Shown here in pieces: positions 39,726-49,808 of a DNA stretch of 64,000 nt. Each line of letters starts with the position of its first letter. Within the stretch, counting starts at the first letter, position 1. The notes below the pieces were generated by a model. The model did no database searches. It saw only the letters and a program-made list of their open reading frames with translations, and had not been told where the DNA came from. This stretch comes from Flavobacterium oncorhynchi (GTDB lineage: Bacteria; Bacteroidota; Bacteroidia; Flavobacteriales; Flavobacteriaceae). Made by a program: the position numbers and the translations under genes. The stretch covers positions 1 to 64,000 of the forward strand of contig NZ_MUHA01000021.1 in the NCBI RefSeq assembly GCF_002217355.1. The letters run 5' to 3'.

Positions 39726-39771
39726 GCAGGATAGTGCAGGACGGTTGTAATGTATCATCGTTATATTTTTG
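39726..39771 (+). promoter_or_regulatory. direct-repeat activator site and promoter of the susC-susD unit (copy 3)
   Basis: GCAGGA (39726-39731), TAGT, GCAGGA (39736-39741), again a 10-base period. TATTTTTG at 39764-39771 is an exact TAnnTTTG; a TTG lies at 39745-39747, 16 bases upstream. The second CAGG to the -7 TA is 27 bases, identical to copies 1 and 2. The rest of the 688-base gap (39222-39909) is very AT-rich, has an A10-T9 type tract near 39370, and shows no gene. Confidence 0.5.
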
Positions 39772-39909
39772 GGATACAAAAAAATAAATGTGTTTTTAAC
39801 ATTTAATTTTATCGCTTTAAGTTTTCATTAGAATCTTAGAGAAATAAAGAGGCACATTTACCATGACTAACTAACATTAAATAATAACCTAACCAAAACA
39901 AAAACATTT

Positions 39910-42900
39910 ATGAAACAAGCACTTATAAAAAGATGTAGTTTTCTTTTGTTTACACTGATGAGTGTGCTGAGTTATGCTCAAACAACAAACAGTCAAGGAA
40001 CTGTAACCGTGACAGGAACGGTTACAGATAATTCAGGAGGAGTAATGCCTGGAGTAAACGTAACTGAAAAGTCTACAAAAAATACTGTTACTACAGATTT
40101 TAATGGGCAGTATCAAATTAAAGTAAAAGCTGGAGGAACATTAGTTTTTTCTTTTATTGGAATGAAAAAGAAAGAATTACCTCTTTCAGGAAGAACAGTG
40201 ATTGATGCAAAACTAGAAGAAGATTCAAATCAATTAGAAAATATTGTAGTTGTAGGATATGCAAGTCAAAAGAAAAGTCATCTTACAGGTTCAGTAGTGA
40301 CCGCTAAGATGAGTGAAATTTCAGACCTGCCTGTTGGTGATTTAGGAACTGCTTTGCAAGGACGAGTTTTAGGAGTTGGAGTATCAGGAGGATCAACAAG
40401 ACCTGGAGCAAAATCTAATTTAACGATTCGTCAGCCTTATTCATTAGCAAAAGATGGTGGAAATCTTAATCCATTATATGTAATTGATGGTGTATTACAG
40501 ATTGACGCACAAGGTTTAAACGACAGTACTTTGTTTGATAACTTAGACGCATCTGAGGTTGAAAGTATCTCGTTTTTGAAAGATGCTGCTGCCGCTATTT
40601 ATGGAGCTCGTTCTGCTCAAGGTGTTGTTTTAGTAACAACTAAAAGAGGAACAAAAGGTGATCCAAAATTTACTTATAGTGGTTCTTACGGTACCAACGA
40701 CAAAACGTACCAGACAAAAACGTTAAATGCATATGAGTTTGGAAAGTACGTGAATATAATGAATGGACCTAATGGTTACAATCAGCCTGTAACAGATCCT
40801 CAGTATTTCTTTTCAGATGATGAATTGGAATATTTTAAGACTTTAAAGAACACCTATTTGGATGATGAATGGAAACCTTCTTTTAATTTAAGACAAAATT
40901 TAAATGTGAGTGGTGGAACAGATAAAGCAACTTATTTTGCAGGAGTTTCTTACTATAAACAAAATGGTAACTTAAGTACTCTAGATTATGAAAAGTGGAA
41001 TTTTAGAGCAGGTACTGATATTAAGTTATCTAGTAATTGGAAAGCTGGAATTCAATTGTCTGGTTTTTACTCAGATCAAACTAAAACATTTAATAAAATT
41101 GGAGGAGAGGTTGAAGAGAATGATTACAATAAATTATTGATGCACGTTCCGTATATTCCAAATTATGTAAATGGACTTCCAATGGAGCTTCCTAACAATA
41201 ATGACGGTAATCAGCGTTATCACTATAACGAAATTAAGCGTTTAAATAATCTTGCTGAAACTACAGCTACTACAATGACCATAAATATGTACACAGAGTA
41301 CAAATTTCCTTTCGTAAAAGGATTAATGGCTAGAGGAGCATATGCTAGAACGATGGGCAGTGGCAGAGGAACTCAAGTGGGTACGGGATACACATTGTAT
41401 CAATTTACAGGTTTGGGAACTAATGGTCATATTTATAATGATGATATTACAACACCACCGCTTAGATCAAAATTTTATGATAACGGAAATCGTTTGTATT
41501 TTTCAAATACAACAAATTTATCTCAACAGTATAATTTAAACTTTTCTTACGATCGTACTTTTGGAAAACATAACGTAAGTGGTTTATTTGCAATAGAAAG
41601 ATCTGAAGCAACATCTAATAATGAAGTTGTTTTTAAATCAAACGTTCTAGAAGGTACAAATGGGCAGTTTAATACAGCGACTGGGCCAATTGATGGTTCT
41701 ACTACAAAAAGTGAATCAGGATCTTTATCATATGTTGGAAGGGTAAATTATGCATATGATGACAAATATTTAGCAGAGTTCTTATTTAGATCTGATGCTT
41801 CTACAAAATTTGCTCCTGCAAACTATTGGGGTAATTTTTATTCAGCTTCTGTTGGATGGGTAATGTCAAAAGAAGACTTTTTTAAATCTTCTGTTATAGA
41901 TTTTCTTAAAGTAAGATATTCTGTTGGTCTTTTAGGAAAAGATGATACTAAGGCTTGGTTATGGAGACAACGTTATACTTTCCAAGGTTACAAAGGTGGT
42001 GTTTTTGGAGGAAATTCAGACCTGACAAATGGATGGAAAATGGAGGCTTCTCCAAATCCTGACGCAACTTGGAGTGATGAACTTAAAATGAATTTTGGTG
42101 TTGATGCTAGATTTTTGAACAATAGATTAAGCGTTACAGCAGAATCGTATTATAATGTAGGAACTAATTTGCTTTTAAACAAAACAGGAAATCTTCCTTT
42201 TACTATTGGAGGAACAGTAGCTGCGCAAAACTATGGCTCTGTTGATACATATGGTTATGAATTATCTGTTGGCTGGTCTGATAAAATTGGTAAAGACACA
42301 AGTTATGGAATTGATTTACGTTTTGGCTGGTCAGGAGATAAGGTTATTAAAGGAGATTTTAATGACGAGGACATCTTAAAACCATGGAATCCTAAGCCTG
42401 GATATTCATCAGATAATGGAGTTTGGGGATATGATTACATTGGTATGTTCAAAACTCAAGAGGATATAAATGCATATGTGAGTAAGTATAATATTACTTC
42501 AGTATTTGGAACAGCAGTAGCAAACCTTAAACCAGGAATGTTGTATTACTCAGATGTAAGAGGTGCGTATTTAGGAAATGGAAAATTTGCTGCTCCAGAT
42601 GGTATTATAGATGTAAACGATCAAGTACAGCTGGCTTCAAAAGCAAATACTCAATATTCTATAGGAACTACTTTGCGTTTTGCTTATAAATCATTTAGTT
42701 TGAATACAGTTGTAAATGCTTCGTTTGGAAATGGATGGAGCGACATTGGAAGCCAAGCAAGAAAATCTTTAAAAACTAAAATTCCGCAAATAGTAGATAA
42801 TACAGTTTCAATTTGGAATGATATATACGATCCAACAGTTAATCCAAACGGATCAATGCCAAATCCAGCTTTTGAATCTATAAACTCAGTTGCATCTAAA

Positions 42901-43128
42901 TTTTGGGAAGTTGATTCTTTTAGAATCGCTTGTAGAAACATAACACTAAGTTATGCATTGCCGGAAAATGCTTTAAAGGCTCTTAAAATGAATAGCTGTA
43001 AGGTAAATCTTGTGGCACTTAATCCTTTTAATCTTTATAATCCATATAGTTTTCAGGAAGCTAACGGTAGTTATTTAGATTATCCTACTTTACGAACAAT
43101 TTCTTTGGGACTTAATTTAGGATTCTAA
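39910..43128 (+). CDS. susC: SusC-like TonB-dependent outer-membrane transporter
   Basis: A 1072-residue protein; the signal peptide ends LSYAQ (residue 24). A carboxypeptidase-D regulatory-like domain (about 33-115) opens VTVTGTVTDNSGGVMPGVNV. The plug follows, with LENIVVVGYASQKK near 111 and YVIDGV near 195. The remainder is the 22-strand barrel, ending in an aromatic-rich strand (ISLGLNLGF). SusC proteins import oligosaccharides across the outer membrane in complex with SusD. It is the only such transporter in the window and starts a transcription unit of its own. Its cargo is probably pectic oligosaccharide, judged from neighbours. Confidence 0.93.
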   Translation: MKQALIKRCSFLLFTLMSVLSYAQTTNSQGTVTVTGTVTDNSGGVMPGVNVTEKSTKNTVTTDFNGQYQIKVKAGGTLVFSFIGMKKKELPLSGRTVIDAKLEEDSNQLENIVVVGYASQKKSHLTGSVVTAKMSEISDLPVGDLGTALQGRVLGVGVSGGSTRPGAKSNLTIRQPYSLAKDGGNLNPLYVIDGVLQIDAQGLNDSTLFDNLDASEVESISFLKDAAAAIYGARSAQGVVLVTTKRGTKGDPKFTYSGSYGTNDKTYQTKTLNAYEFGKYVNIMNGPNGYNQPVTDPQYFFSDDELEYFKTLKNTYLDDEWKPSFNLRQNLNVSGGTDKATYFAGVSYYKQNGNLSTLDYEKWNFRAGTDIKLSSNWKAGIQLSGFYSDQTKTFNKIGGEVEENDYNKLLMHVPYIPNYVNGLPMELPNNNDGNQRYHYNEIKRLNNLAETTATTMTINMYTEYKFPFVKGLMARGAYARTMGSGRGTQVGTGYTLYQFTGLGTNGHIYNDDITTPPLRSKFYDNGNRLYFSNTTNLSQQYNLNFSYDRTFGKHNVSGLFAIERSEATSNNEVVFKSNVLEGTNGQFNTATGPIDGSTTKSESGSLSYVGRVNYAYDDKYLAEFLFRSDASTKFAPANYWGNFYSASVGWVMSKEDFFKSSVIDFLKVRYSVGLLGKDDTKAWLWRQRYTFQGYKGGVFGGNSDLTNGWKMEASPNPDATWSDELKMNFGVDARFLNNRLSVTAESYYNVGTNLLLNKTGNLPFTIGGTVAAQNYGSVDTYGYELSVGWSDKIGKDTSYGIDLRFGWSGDKVIKGDFNDEDILKPWNPKPGYSSDNGVWGYDYIGMFKTQEDINAYVSKYNITSVFGTAVANLKPGMLYYSDVRGAYLGNGKFAAPDGIIDVNDQVQLASKANTQYSIGTTLRFAYKSFSLNTVVNASFGNGWSDIGSQARKSLKTKIPQIVDNTVSIWNDIYDPTVNPNGSMPNPAFESINSVASKFWEVDSFRIACRNITLSYALPENALKALKMNSCKVNLVALNPFNLYNPYSFQEANGSYLDYPTLRTISLGLNLGF

Positions 43129-43149
43129 TAACTCATAAAATACGATATT

Positions 43150-45162
43150 ATGAAAATAAAATATATAAAAATAGTAGGTTTAACTACAGTTTTAGCAGCT
43201 TTATCTTTGGCTAGCTGTAATGATGATTTTCTTGAAGAGAAAAAAGATTTTAACGGTGTAAATGAAGATGTATTTAAAGTTCCTTCATTAGCTACTGGAT
43301 ATGTTGATTATGTTTATGGATTGTTTTTGCCAGGAAATAATGCAGCAGTTAATACATAGGATTTAGCAGCTGGAGGAAATGACGATTTTTCGCAGACAAC
43401 CGAAGAGTTAACAGGCGAAGTAAATTGGAATAAAATTTGGGCAACTATTTCTCCAAACAATGCAAACTGTCTTCCTTATATTGGAAGCAGAGTCTCTTCG
43501 AGTATTGCAAACAATACATGGACGAGATTAAGACAGATTAATATCTTCTTAGAGCAAATTGATAAAAATGGAATGGCCGATGCAGATAAAAATCCGTTAA
43601 AAGGACAGATGTATTTCTGGAGAGCCTATCAATATTATGAAATGGTAAAACTGTATGGTGGTGTGCCAATTGTTTTAACAGCTCAAAATCCTATTATCGA
43701 TGAAGGATCTACCGTTTCTCAAATTCCTAGAAGCCCAACATCAGTATGTATCGAACAAATTGTATCAGATTTAGATAAGTCAAAAGAGTTATTGAAAGAT
43801 GTAAAATGGACTACTGCAAACTGGGGTAGAATTACAGCAGGAGCGGCAGCTGCTTTTAAAGGAAGAGTATTATTAACATGGGCAAGTCCGCTTTTTAATC
43901 CAACAGATGATGCACAAAGATGGAAACGTGCCTATGACGCAAATCTTGAAGCAAAAACGCTGTTAGAAGCAGATGGAAAAGGACTTTTTTCAGTTGGAGG
44001 AACAGCAAATGGAACTGCATGGGGAAATATGTGGCTTGCAGAAGTAGGAAATCCTGAGGCAGTTATCGTTTTTGGATTTAACAATTCTACAATAGTAAAT
44101 GCTCAAAAAAATAATGGATGGGAAAGAGCAGTAAGATCTAAAGCATCAGGAGGAAATGGAGCTATTTCACCTACCAAACAAATGGTTGATGTTTTTCCTA
44201 TGGCAGATGGTAAAAGTATAGTTGGAAATCCAGCTTACAATCCTGTATTATTCTATAAAAATAGAGATCCTAGATTTTATAAAACTTTTGCATATAATGG
44301 TGCAACTTGGAAATATGCTGAAAATACAGCATTTAAACAATGGACATATAGTTGGTATAGTAAAGCGCCAACTACTGCAGCACCAAATCCTGATAAATTT
44401 ACAGAGACATTAGGAGCTAACTCAAGTGGAATTTATCTTAGAAAAGCAACAAATGAAGCATCAAGCAGTTCTGCAGGATATTTGAACAGCGGAACTGATT
44501 ATATGGAAATGCGTTTTGCTGAAGTTGTTTTGAATTTGGCTGAAAGTGCAATTGGTATTGGTAGTTTGGCAGAAGGAAAAACTTTGATCGAATCAGTTAG
44601 AGCTCGTGCAGGAATTACAAACGGTGACGGACATTATGGTTTGGCTGCGGTAAGTTCAAGAGATCAGCATTTTGCAGCAGTATTAAACGAAAGAACAATT
44701 GAGTTTGCATACGAAAATAAGCGTTTTTATGATTTAAGACGTTGGAAACTTTTTGATGCTGGTGCAACTGCATCAAGACTTGGAGTTAAGCCATTGAATG
44801 GAACAAGAAGAACCGCTTACTACATTGTAGCGAAAAAAGCTGATGGTACAAATTACATCGGAACTGCTGATCCATTTTATGTAGCAACGGGTAATGCACC
44901 TGTGCTTAATAGAGAACCAGCTTCGTTTCCTGTAACAATAAACGGAACGACATTGGCAAATTTTGATGCGTATTTAGATTATATGTATACCAATTATTTT
45001 AAAATTGTAGAAAGAGATAATTTAGATCCTACAACAAATAATTGGAAGTTTACATGGTATAATGAATACTATTTCTTCGGAATTTATCAATCATTATTAG
45101 ACTCTTCTCCATATTTAGAGCAAACTCAAGGATGGGGCGGATCATTTGACCCACTTAAATAA
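43150..45162 (+). pseudogene. susD: SusD-like glycan-binding lipoprotein interrupted by an in-frame amber codon
   Basis: The frame is continuous from ATG 43150 to TAA 45162 (670 residues) except for a TAG at 43357-43359, codon 70. The N-terminus has a lipobox (LASC-N). The C-terminal part has the SusD/RagB signature with GQMYFWRAYQYYEMVKLYGGVPIVL (shown in halves GQMYFWRAYQYYEM and VKLYGGVPIVL) and NERTIEFAYENKRFYDLRRW. The local context AAVNT-stop-DLAAGG suggests a TGG (Trp) codon changed to TAG. As it stands a full-length protein would need readthrough. Possible causes are sequencing error, true inactivation, or nonsense suppression. It follows susC by 21 bases. Confidence 0.8.
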
Positions 45163-45184
45163 TAGTTTATAATACAAAAAACAG

Positions 45185-45211
45185 TCACCTGTATTTCAAG
45201 AATACAGGTGA
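45185..45211 (+). terminator. rho-independent-like hairpin after susD
   Basis: TCACCTGTATT (45185-45195) pairs perfectly with AATACAGGTGA (45201-45211) around a 5-base loop, followed by TTTGTTT. It lies 22 bases after the susD stop and may separate susC-susD from, or attenuate expression of, the downstream lyase genes. Confidence 0.75.
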
Positions 45212-45247
45212 TTTGTTTAAAAAGAATTACCATAATTAAAAAATAAC

Positions 45248-46957
45248 ATGAAAAATTCCGCATTATTTATCACAGCTCTGCTTTTTTTGGGAAGTGCAAA
45301 ATGTTTTGCCCAATATCCAAAGATAAGTCCGGAAGTTCAAGCGCAGGAAAAAGCAATTAAAGAAGAAGCCCAAAAACTTTCTGATGAAGCTTGGGAAAAA
45401 GCTTTAGTTATTATTGAAGAAGAAGCAAAACATGGAAAACCTTATATTCCGTGGGCAGCAAGACCAACCGATTTACCACAGGCAGAAATTCCTGCTTTCC
45501 CGGGTGCTGAAGGAGGCGGAATGTTTACTTTCGGTGGTCGAGGCGGAAACGTTTACACTGTAACAAGTCTAGAAGACCGCGGACCTGGAACATTGCGTGA
45601 AGCATGTGAAAAAGGAGGAGCAAGAATAGTGGTATTTAATGTTGCTGGAATTATCAGATTGAAAAGCCCGTTAATTATCCGTGCACCTTACATTACAATT
45701 GCAGGACAGACAGCTCCTGGTGATGGTATTTGTATTGCAGGAGAATCAACTTGGATCGATACGCATGATGTAATTATCAGACACGTACGTTTCCGTCGTG
45801 GAGAAACTTTCGTAGGCCGTCGTGATGATGCTATCGGAGGAAATCCTGTTGGAAATATCATGATCGATCACGTTTCTGCAACTTGGGGATTAGACGAAAA
45901 TATGTCAATCTACAGACATATGTATAATCCAGGACCAGGTTACCCGGATATTAAAGTTGGAACGGTAAATATTACAATCCAAAACAGTTTGTTTGGAGAA
46001 GCATTAGATACGTACAACCACGCTTTCGGAAGTACTTTGGGTGGAGAAAACTGCTCTTTCATGAGAAATATGTGGGCGAACAATGCAGGAAGAAACCCTT
46101 CTATCGGCTGGAACGGAATTTTCAACTTCGTGAATAACGTAGTTTTCAACTGGTACAACAGATCTACAGATGGCGGAGATTATACAGCAAACTACAACAT
46201 CATCAACAACTTTTACAAACCAGGTCCAGTTACTGATTTGACACAGCCAATCAGCTATAGAATTTTAAAGCCAGAATCTGGAAGAAGCAAATTACCATAC
46301 ATGGTTTTTGGTAGAGCATATGTAAACGGAAATGTTGTTAATGGTAACGATAAAGTGACTAAAGATAACTGGGATGGCGGAATTCAGTTAGAGAATAAAA
46401 AAGGGGAATTAATGACGTATGATGAAGCAAAGGAGTATTTCGCTAAAATGAAAACAGATAAACCTTTCCCAATGCCATGGTTCAACAAATTTATGACTGC
46501 AGAAGAGTCTTATGAGTTTGTTCTTAAAAACGTTGGAGCAACTCTTCCAATTAGAGACAAAGTAGATGAAAGAATCGTAAGAACTGTAAAAACGGGAGTT
46601 CCAGAATATGCAAAAGGATTAGAGAAAAAACAGTTCTACCAATTCGAACATAGACGTTTACCGATGGATTCTTATAAAAAAGGAATTATCACTGATATTT
46701 CTCAAGTAGGAGGATATCCAGAATACAAAGGAAAACCTTATGTAGACAGTGACAAAGATGGTATGCCGGATGCATGGGAGAAAAAATACGGTTTAAATCC
46801 AAACGATCCATCAGATGCAAAAGGAGATTTAAACGGAGATGGTTACTCTAATATTGAAGATTACATCAACGGTGTAAATCCTGCAATAAAAGTAAATTGG
46901 AAAGACTTGGCTAATAATAAAGAAACATTAGTTAGACCTTTATTAGATTTAAAATAA
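45248..46957 (+). CDS. PL1-family pectate lyase
   Basis: A 569-residue secreted protein (signal ending CFAQ, residue 22). A short charged helical region (25-70) precedes the beta-helix, which opens FPGAEGGGMFTFGGRGG near residue 84. GQTAPGDGICIAGES, HVRFRRG and MIDHVSATWGLDEN are PL1 hallmarks. At about 500-545 there is a calcium-type repeat, DSDKDGMPDAWEKKYGLN then DLNGDGYSNIEDYINGVNP. It is a close paralogue of the gene at 47827 in full layout. It cleaves polygalacturonate, probably in the periplasm or at the surface. Sub-family not assigned. Confidence 0.9.
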   Translation: MKNSALFITALLFLGSAKCFAQYPKISPEVQAQEKAIKEEAQKLSDEAWEKALVIIEEEAKHGKPYIPWAARPTDLPQAEIPAFPGAEGGGMFTFGGRGGNVYTVTSLEDRGPGTLREACEKGGARIVVFNVAGIIRLKSPLIIRAPYITIAGQTAPGDGICIAGESTWIDTHDVIIRHVRFRRGETFVGRRDDAIGGNPVGNIMIDHVSATWGLDENMSIYRHMYNPGPGYPDIKVGTVNITIQNSLFGEALDTYNHAFGSTLGGENCSFMRNMWANNAGRNPSIGWNGIFNFVNNVVFNWYNRSTDGGDYTANYNIINNFYKPGPVTDLTQPISYRILKPESGRSKLPYMVFGRAYVNGNVVNGNDKVTKDNWDGGIQLENKKGELMTYDEAKEYFAKMKTDKPFPMPWFNKFMTAEESYEFVLKNVGATLPIRDKVDERIVRTVKTGVPEYAKGLEKKQFYQFEHRRLPMDSYKKGIITDISQVGGYPEYKGKPYVDSDKDGMPDAWEKKYGLNPNDPSDAKGDLNGDGYSNIEDYINGVNPAIKVNWKDLANNKETLVRPLLDLK

Positions 46958-46987
46958 GAATCGGTTAGATTAGAAACAGCAGAATAA

Positions 46988-47056
46988 AAATCTGCAAATC
47001 TGCTAAATCTGCGAGAGAAAAAATTAGCCCGAAGATTTAGCAGATTAAGCAGATTA
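46988..47056. repeat. CGCAGATTT-family inverted repeat
   Basis: AAATCTGCAAATCTGCTAAA pairs imperfectly with the right arm AGATTTAGCAGATTAAGCAG. It sits between the first PL1 gene and the DUF3826 gene. Confidence 0.75.
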
Positions 47057-47084
47057 AATATTGTAATTCATAAAATTTATTAAG

Positions 47085-47771
47085 ATGAAATTAATAAAAA
47101 GTATAGGTGTTTTAATGATGTTTTTAGTGTTTGGGAGTAATATCGCACAACAACATTTAGATCCTGAATATGTAAAAGTTACTAATGAAAGAGCAGCAAA
47201 AATCGTTACCAAATTAGATTTGAAAAACGAAGCAAAAGAAAAAGCAGTTTCGAACATAATCGCTCAGCAATTTAGAGATTTAACTGAAATTCAAGATGGA
47301 AGAGATGCTGAAATCAAAAAAGTAAAAGAAGATACGAGTTTAGCTAAAGAAAAGCAAAACGAGAAAATTGATAAACTAAAAGCAAAAGCCGACGAGTCAA
47401 TTGCAAAATTGCACAAATCGTATATCAAAAAATTAAGTAAAGAATTATCAGAAGATAAAATCACAGAAGTTAAAGACGGAATGACTTACGGTGTACTTCC
47501 TATTACTGTCGCAGGTTACAACGATATGCTTCCAAATTTAACAGCAGAGCAAAAAGACTACATCTACAAAGCTTTAGTTGAAGCTAGAGAACATGCAATG
47601 GACGGTGGTTCATCTAAAGAAAAACACGGCTGGTTTGGTAAATACAAAGGAAGAATCAATAACTATTTATCAAAACAAGGTTACGATTTAAATAAAGAAA
47701 GCGCTGACTGGCATAAACGTGTTGAAGAAAGAGAAAAGAATAAAGTAAAAGATTCTACTGCAAAAGAATAA
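47085..47771 (+). CDS. DUF3826-family secreted protein
   Basis: A 228-residue protein with a signal peptide (MKLIKSIGVLMMFLVFGSNI, cleaved near AQQ at 24). The mature part is almost entirely helical and highly charged: residues 60-130 (RDAEIKKVKEDTSLAKEKQ, EKIDKLKAKADESIAKL) could form a coiled coil. The conserved DUF3826 end contains HAMDGGSSKEKHGWFGKYKGRINNYL (shown in halves HAMDGGSSKEKHGWF and GKYKGRINNYL). No function is known to me. It lies between two paralogous PL1 lyases, all on the same strand, so it probably works with them, for example as a periplasmic partner or chaperone. That is inference. Confidence 0.75.
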   Translation: MKLIKSIGVLMMFLVFGSNIAQQHLDPEYVKVTNERAAKIVTKLDLKNEAKEKAVSNIIAQQFRDLTEIQDGRDAEIKKVKEDTSLAKEKQNEKIDKLKAKADESIAKLHKSYIKKLSKELSEDKITEVKDGMTYGVLPITVAGYNDMLPNLTAEQKDYIYKALVEAREHAMDGGSSKEKHGWFGKYKGRINNYLSKQGYDLNKESADWHKRVEEREKNKVKDSTAKE

Positions 47772-47826
47772 TTTTCTGTTTAAAAACTTGCACCAAAAAC
47801 TATTAACTACAACCACATACAATTCA

Positions 47827-49533
47827 ATGCAAAATTTTTTCCCAAACCACACTTTAAAAAGAACATTTATGGCATTGTCATTTTGTTCGCTTGTGTCATC
47901 GGCTTATGCACAATACCCCGTAATTCCTAAACCTGTTCAAGAAAAAGCAGATGCTCTTTTAGCAGATGAAGAAAAAAGGCTGAACGAAATTTGGAATACC
48001 AATTACCACATTATTAAAGAAGAAGCAAAACAAGGAAAACCTTATTTACCTTGGGCTTCGTATCCAAAAGATTTTGTAGTAGCAGATATTCCTGCTTTTC
48101 CCGGAGCTGAAGGAGGTGGAGCATACACACAAGGTGGTCGTGGCGGAAAAATATTTGTGGTTACGAGTCTGGAAGACAGTGGAAAAGGAACTTTTCGTGA
48201 AGCTTGTGAAGCCGTTGGAGCGAGAACTATTGTTTTTAATGTTTCGGGAATCATTCAATTGAAAAAAAGAATCAGCATGCGTGCGCCATACGTTACGATT
48301 GCGGGACAAACCGCTCCAGGCGATGGAATTTGTATTGCAGGAGAAACTTTAGAAATAGATACACATGATGTTATTATCCGTCACATGCGTTTCAGACGTG
48401 GTGCAACCGAAGTAACAAGAAGAGATGATGCTTTGGGAGGAAATGTAATTGGAAATACTATAATTGATCACTGTTCTGTAAGCTGGGGATTAGACGAAAA
48501 TATTTCACTTTACAGACATCAGTTTGCAGCTAATGCAAAATCAAAACTAGAAAAATTACCAGCTTGTAATATCACAATTCAAAACACTATTTCATCAGAA
48601 GGTTTAGATACTTATAATCATGCTTTTGGAAGTACAATTGGCGGATTAAATAGTACGTTTATGCGTAATTTATGGGCAGACAATATTTCTCGAAATGCTT
48701 CTATCGGAATGCATGGCGATTTTAATTTTGTGAATAACGTAGTATTTAATTGGTGGAATCGTACTCTCGATGGAGGAGATTATCGTTCGATGTTGAACAT
48801 CATCAACAACTATTTTAAACCAGGTCCGGTAACGCCGGAAAATGAACCTATTGCGTATAGAATAGTAAAACCTGAATCAGGATATATTGAACCAAAACAA
48901 TACGGAAGAGCTTATGTTTCAGGAAATTTTATCGTAGGTTCTCCAGAAGTAACTGCTGATAACTGGAATGGCGGAGTACAATTAGAAAGCCTTCCTGAAG
49001 CTGAAACTAAAGAGTTTTTAGCCGCAATCAAACAGCCAAAACCGTTTTCAATGCCTGCATTTAAAATTATGAAAGCAGAAGAAGCATATGAATATGTTTT
49101 GACCAATGTTGGTGCGACAATTCCGAAAAGAGATGCTGTTGACGAAAGAATTTTAAAACAAGTTAGAACAGGAAAAATCGAAGTTAAAGACGGTTTAGAA
49201 AACAATATCGGAAAAGAATTTATTAAAAGAAGATTACCAGCAGACTCTTATAAAAAAGGAATCATTACGCATCCAGATCAAGTTGGCGGATATCCAACTT
49301 ACAAAGGAAAAGCCTATAAAGATTCGGATAATGACGGAATTCCAGATGCTTGGGAAAAGAAATATGGTTTAAATCCGAATGATGCTTCAGATGCCAATAA
49401 AGATGCAAACGGAGACGGATATACTAACATCGAGAAATATTTTAACGGTATCGATCCAAACAGTAAAACAGATTGGACGAAAATTGAAAATAATACGGAT
49501 ACATTGGCAAAATTAAAGTCTTTATTACAATAA
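47827..49533 (+). CDS. PL1-family pectate lyase (paralogue)
   Basis: Starting from ATG 47827 (the frame opens at TTG 47788) it has 568 residues, almost the same length as the PL1 at 45248. The signal reads MALSFCSLVSSAYAQ after a basic stretch. The catalytic helix has FPGAEGGGAYTQGGRGG, GQTAPGDGICIAGET, HMRFRRG and IIDHCSVSWGLDEN. The C-terminal calcium repeat DSDNDGIPDAWEKKYGLN then DANGDGYTNIEKYFNGIDP is shared. The two PL1 genes look like a tandem duplication now separated by the DUF3826 gene; divergence suggests different pectin methylation or chain-length preference. Confidence 0.9.
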   Translation: MQNFFPNHTLKRTFMALSFCSLVSSAYAQYPVIPKPVQEKADALLADEEKRLNEIWNTNYHIIKEEAKQGKPYLPWASYPKDFVVADIPAFPGAEGGGAYTQGGRGGKIFVVTSLEDSGKGTFREACEAVGARTIVFNVSGIIQLKKRISMRAPYVTIAGQTAPGDGICIAGETLEIDTHDVIIRHMRFRRGATEVTRRDDALGGNVIGNTIIDHCSVSWGLDENISLYRHQFAANAKSKLEKLPACNITIQNTISSEGLDTYNHAFGSTIGGLNSTFMRNLWADNISRNASIGMHGDFNFVNNVVFNWWNRTLDGGDYRSMLNIINNYFKPGPVTPENEPIAYRIVKPESGYIEPKQYGRAYVSGNFIVGSPEVTADNWNGGVQLESLPEAETKEFLAAIKQPKPFSMPAFKIMKAEEAYEYVLTNVGATIPKRDAVDERILKQVRTGKIEVKDGLENNIGKEFIKRRLPADSYKKGIITHPDQVGGYPTYKGKAYKDSDNDGIPDAWEKKYGLNPNDASDANKDANGDGYTNIEKYFNGIDPNSKTDWTKIENNTDTLAKLKSLLQ

Positions 49534-49564
49534 TGATTTTAATCAGTTAAATATTCTAAACACC

Positions 49565-49725
49565 AACCTGACAGGTTTTCAAAGCCTTTCAGGTTTCAGT
49601 ACAAAAAGAATATCCATCTAGTTTGTCATTTCGACGAAGGAGAAATCACACGAGTAATTCGACAAAGATTGGCGATTTTCAGAGTGGAGTTTCTAGTGCG
49701 ATTTCTCCTTCGTCGAAATGACAAG
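49565..49725. repeat. AACCTGACAGGTTTT hairpin and GTCATTTCGA-family copy 7
   Basis: AACCTGACAGGTTTTC with a near-complement AAAGCCTTTCAGGTT (49565-49596), followed by a full element with arms TTTGTCATTTCGACGAAGG and CCTTCGTCGAAATGACAAG (49621-49725). The 275-base gap before the DUF6298 fusion gene holds no gene. Confidence 0.8.
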
Positions 49726-49808
49726 ATTATGGAAAAAGACAAACCTAAAAATTATATGAGCTTATATTACTCATATGGTTTAATTTTAAAGTCTAAAAAA
49801 ATATTAAG

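Noticed and set aside
39222..39909. A hidden small gene in the 688-base gap before susC
   Set aside because: No frame of useful length with a plausible start is seen on either strand; the region is very AT-rich with only promoter-like signals near its right end.
43573..45162. A separate 529-residue SusD gene starting at 43573
   Set aside because: It is in the same frame as 43150-43359 and lacks a signal peptide and lipobox. The intervening 210 bases are open apart from the single TAG, so it is the rest of one interrupted gene.
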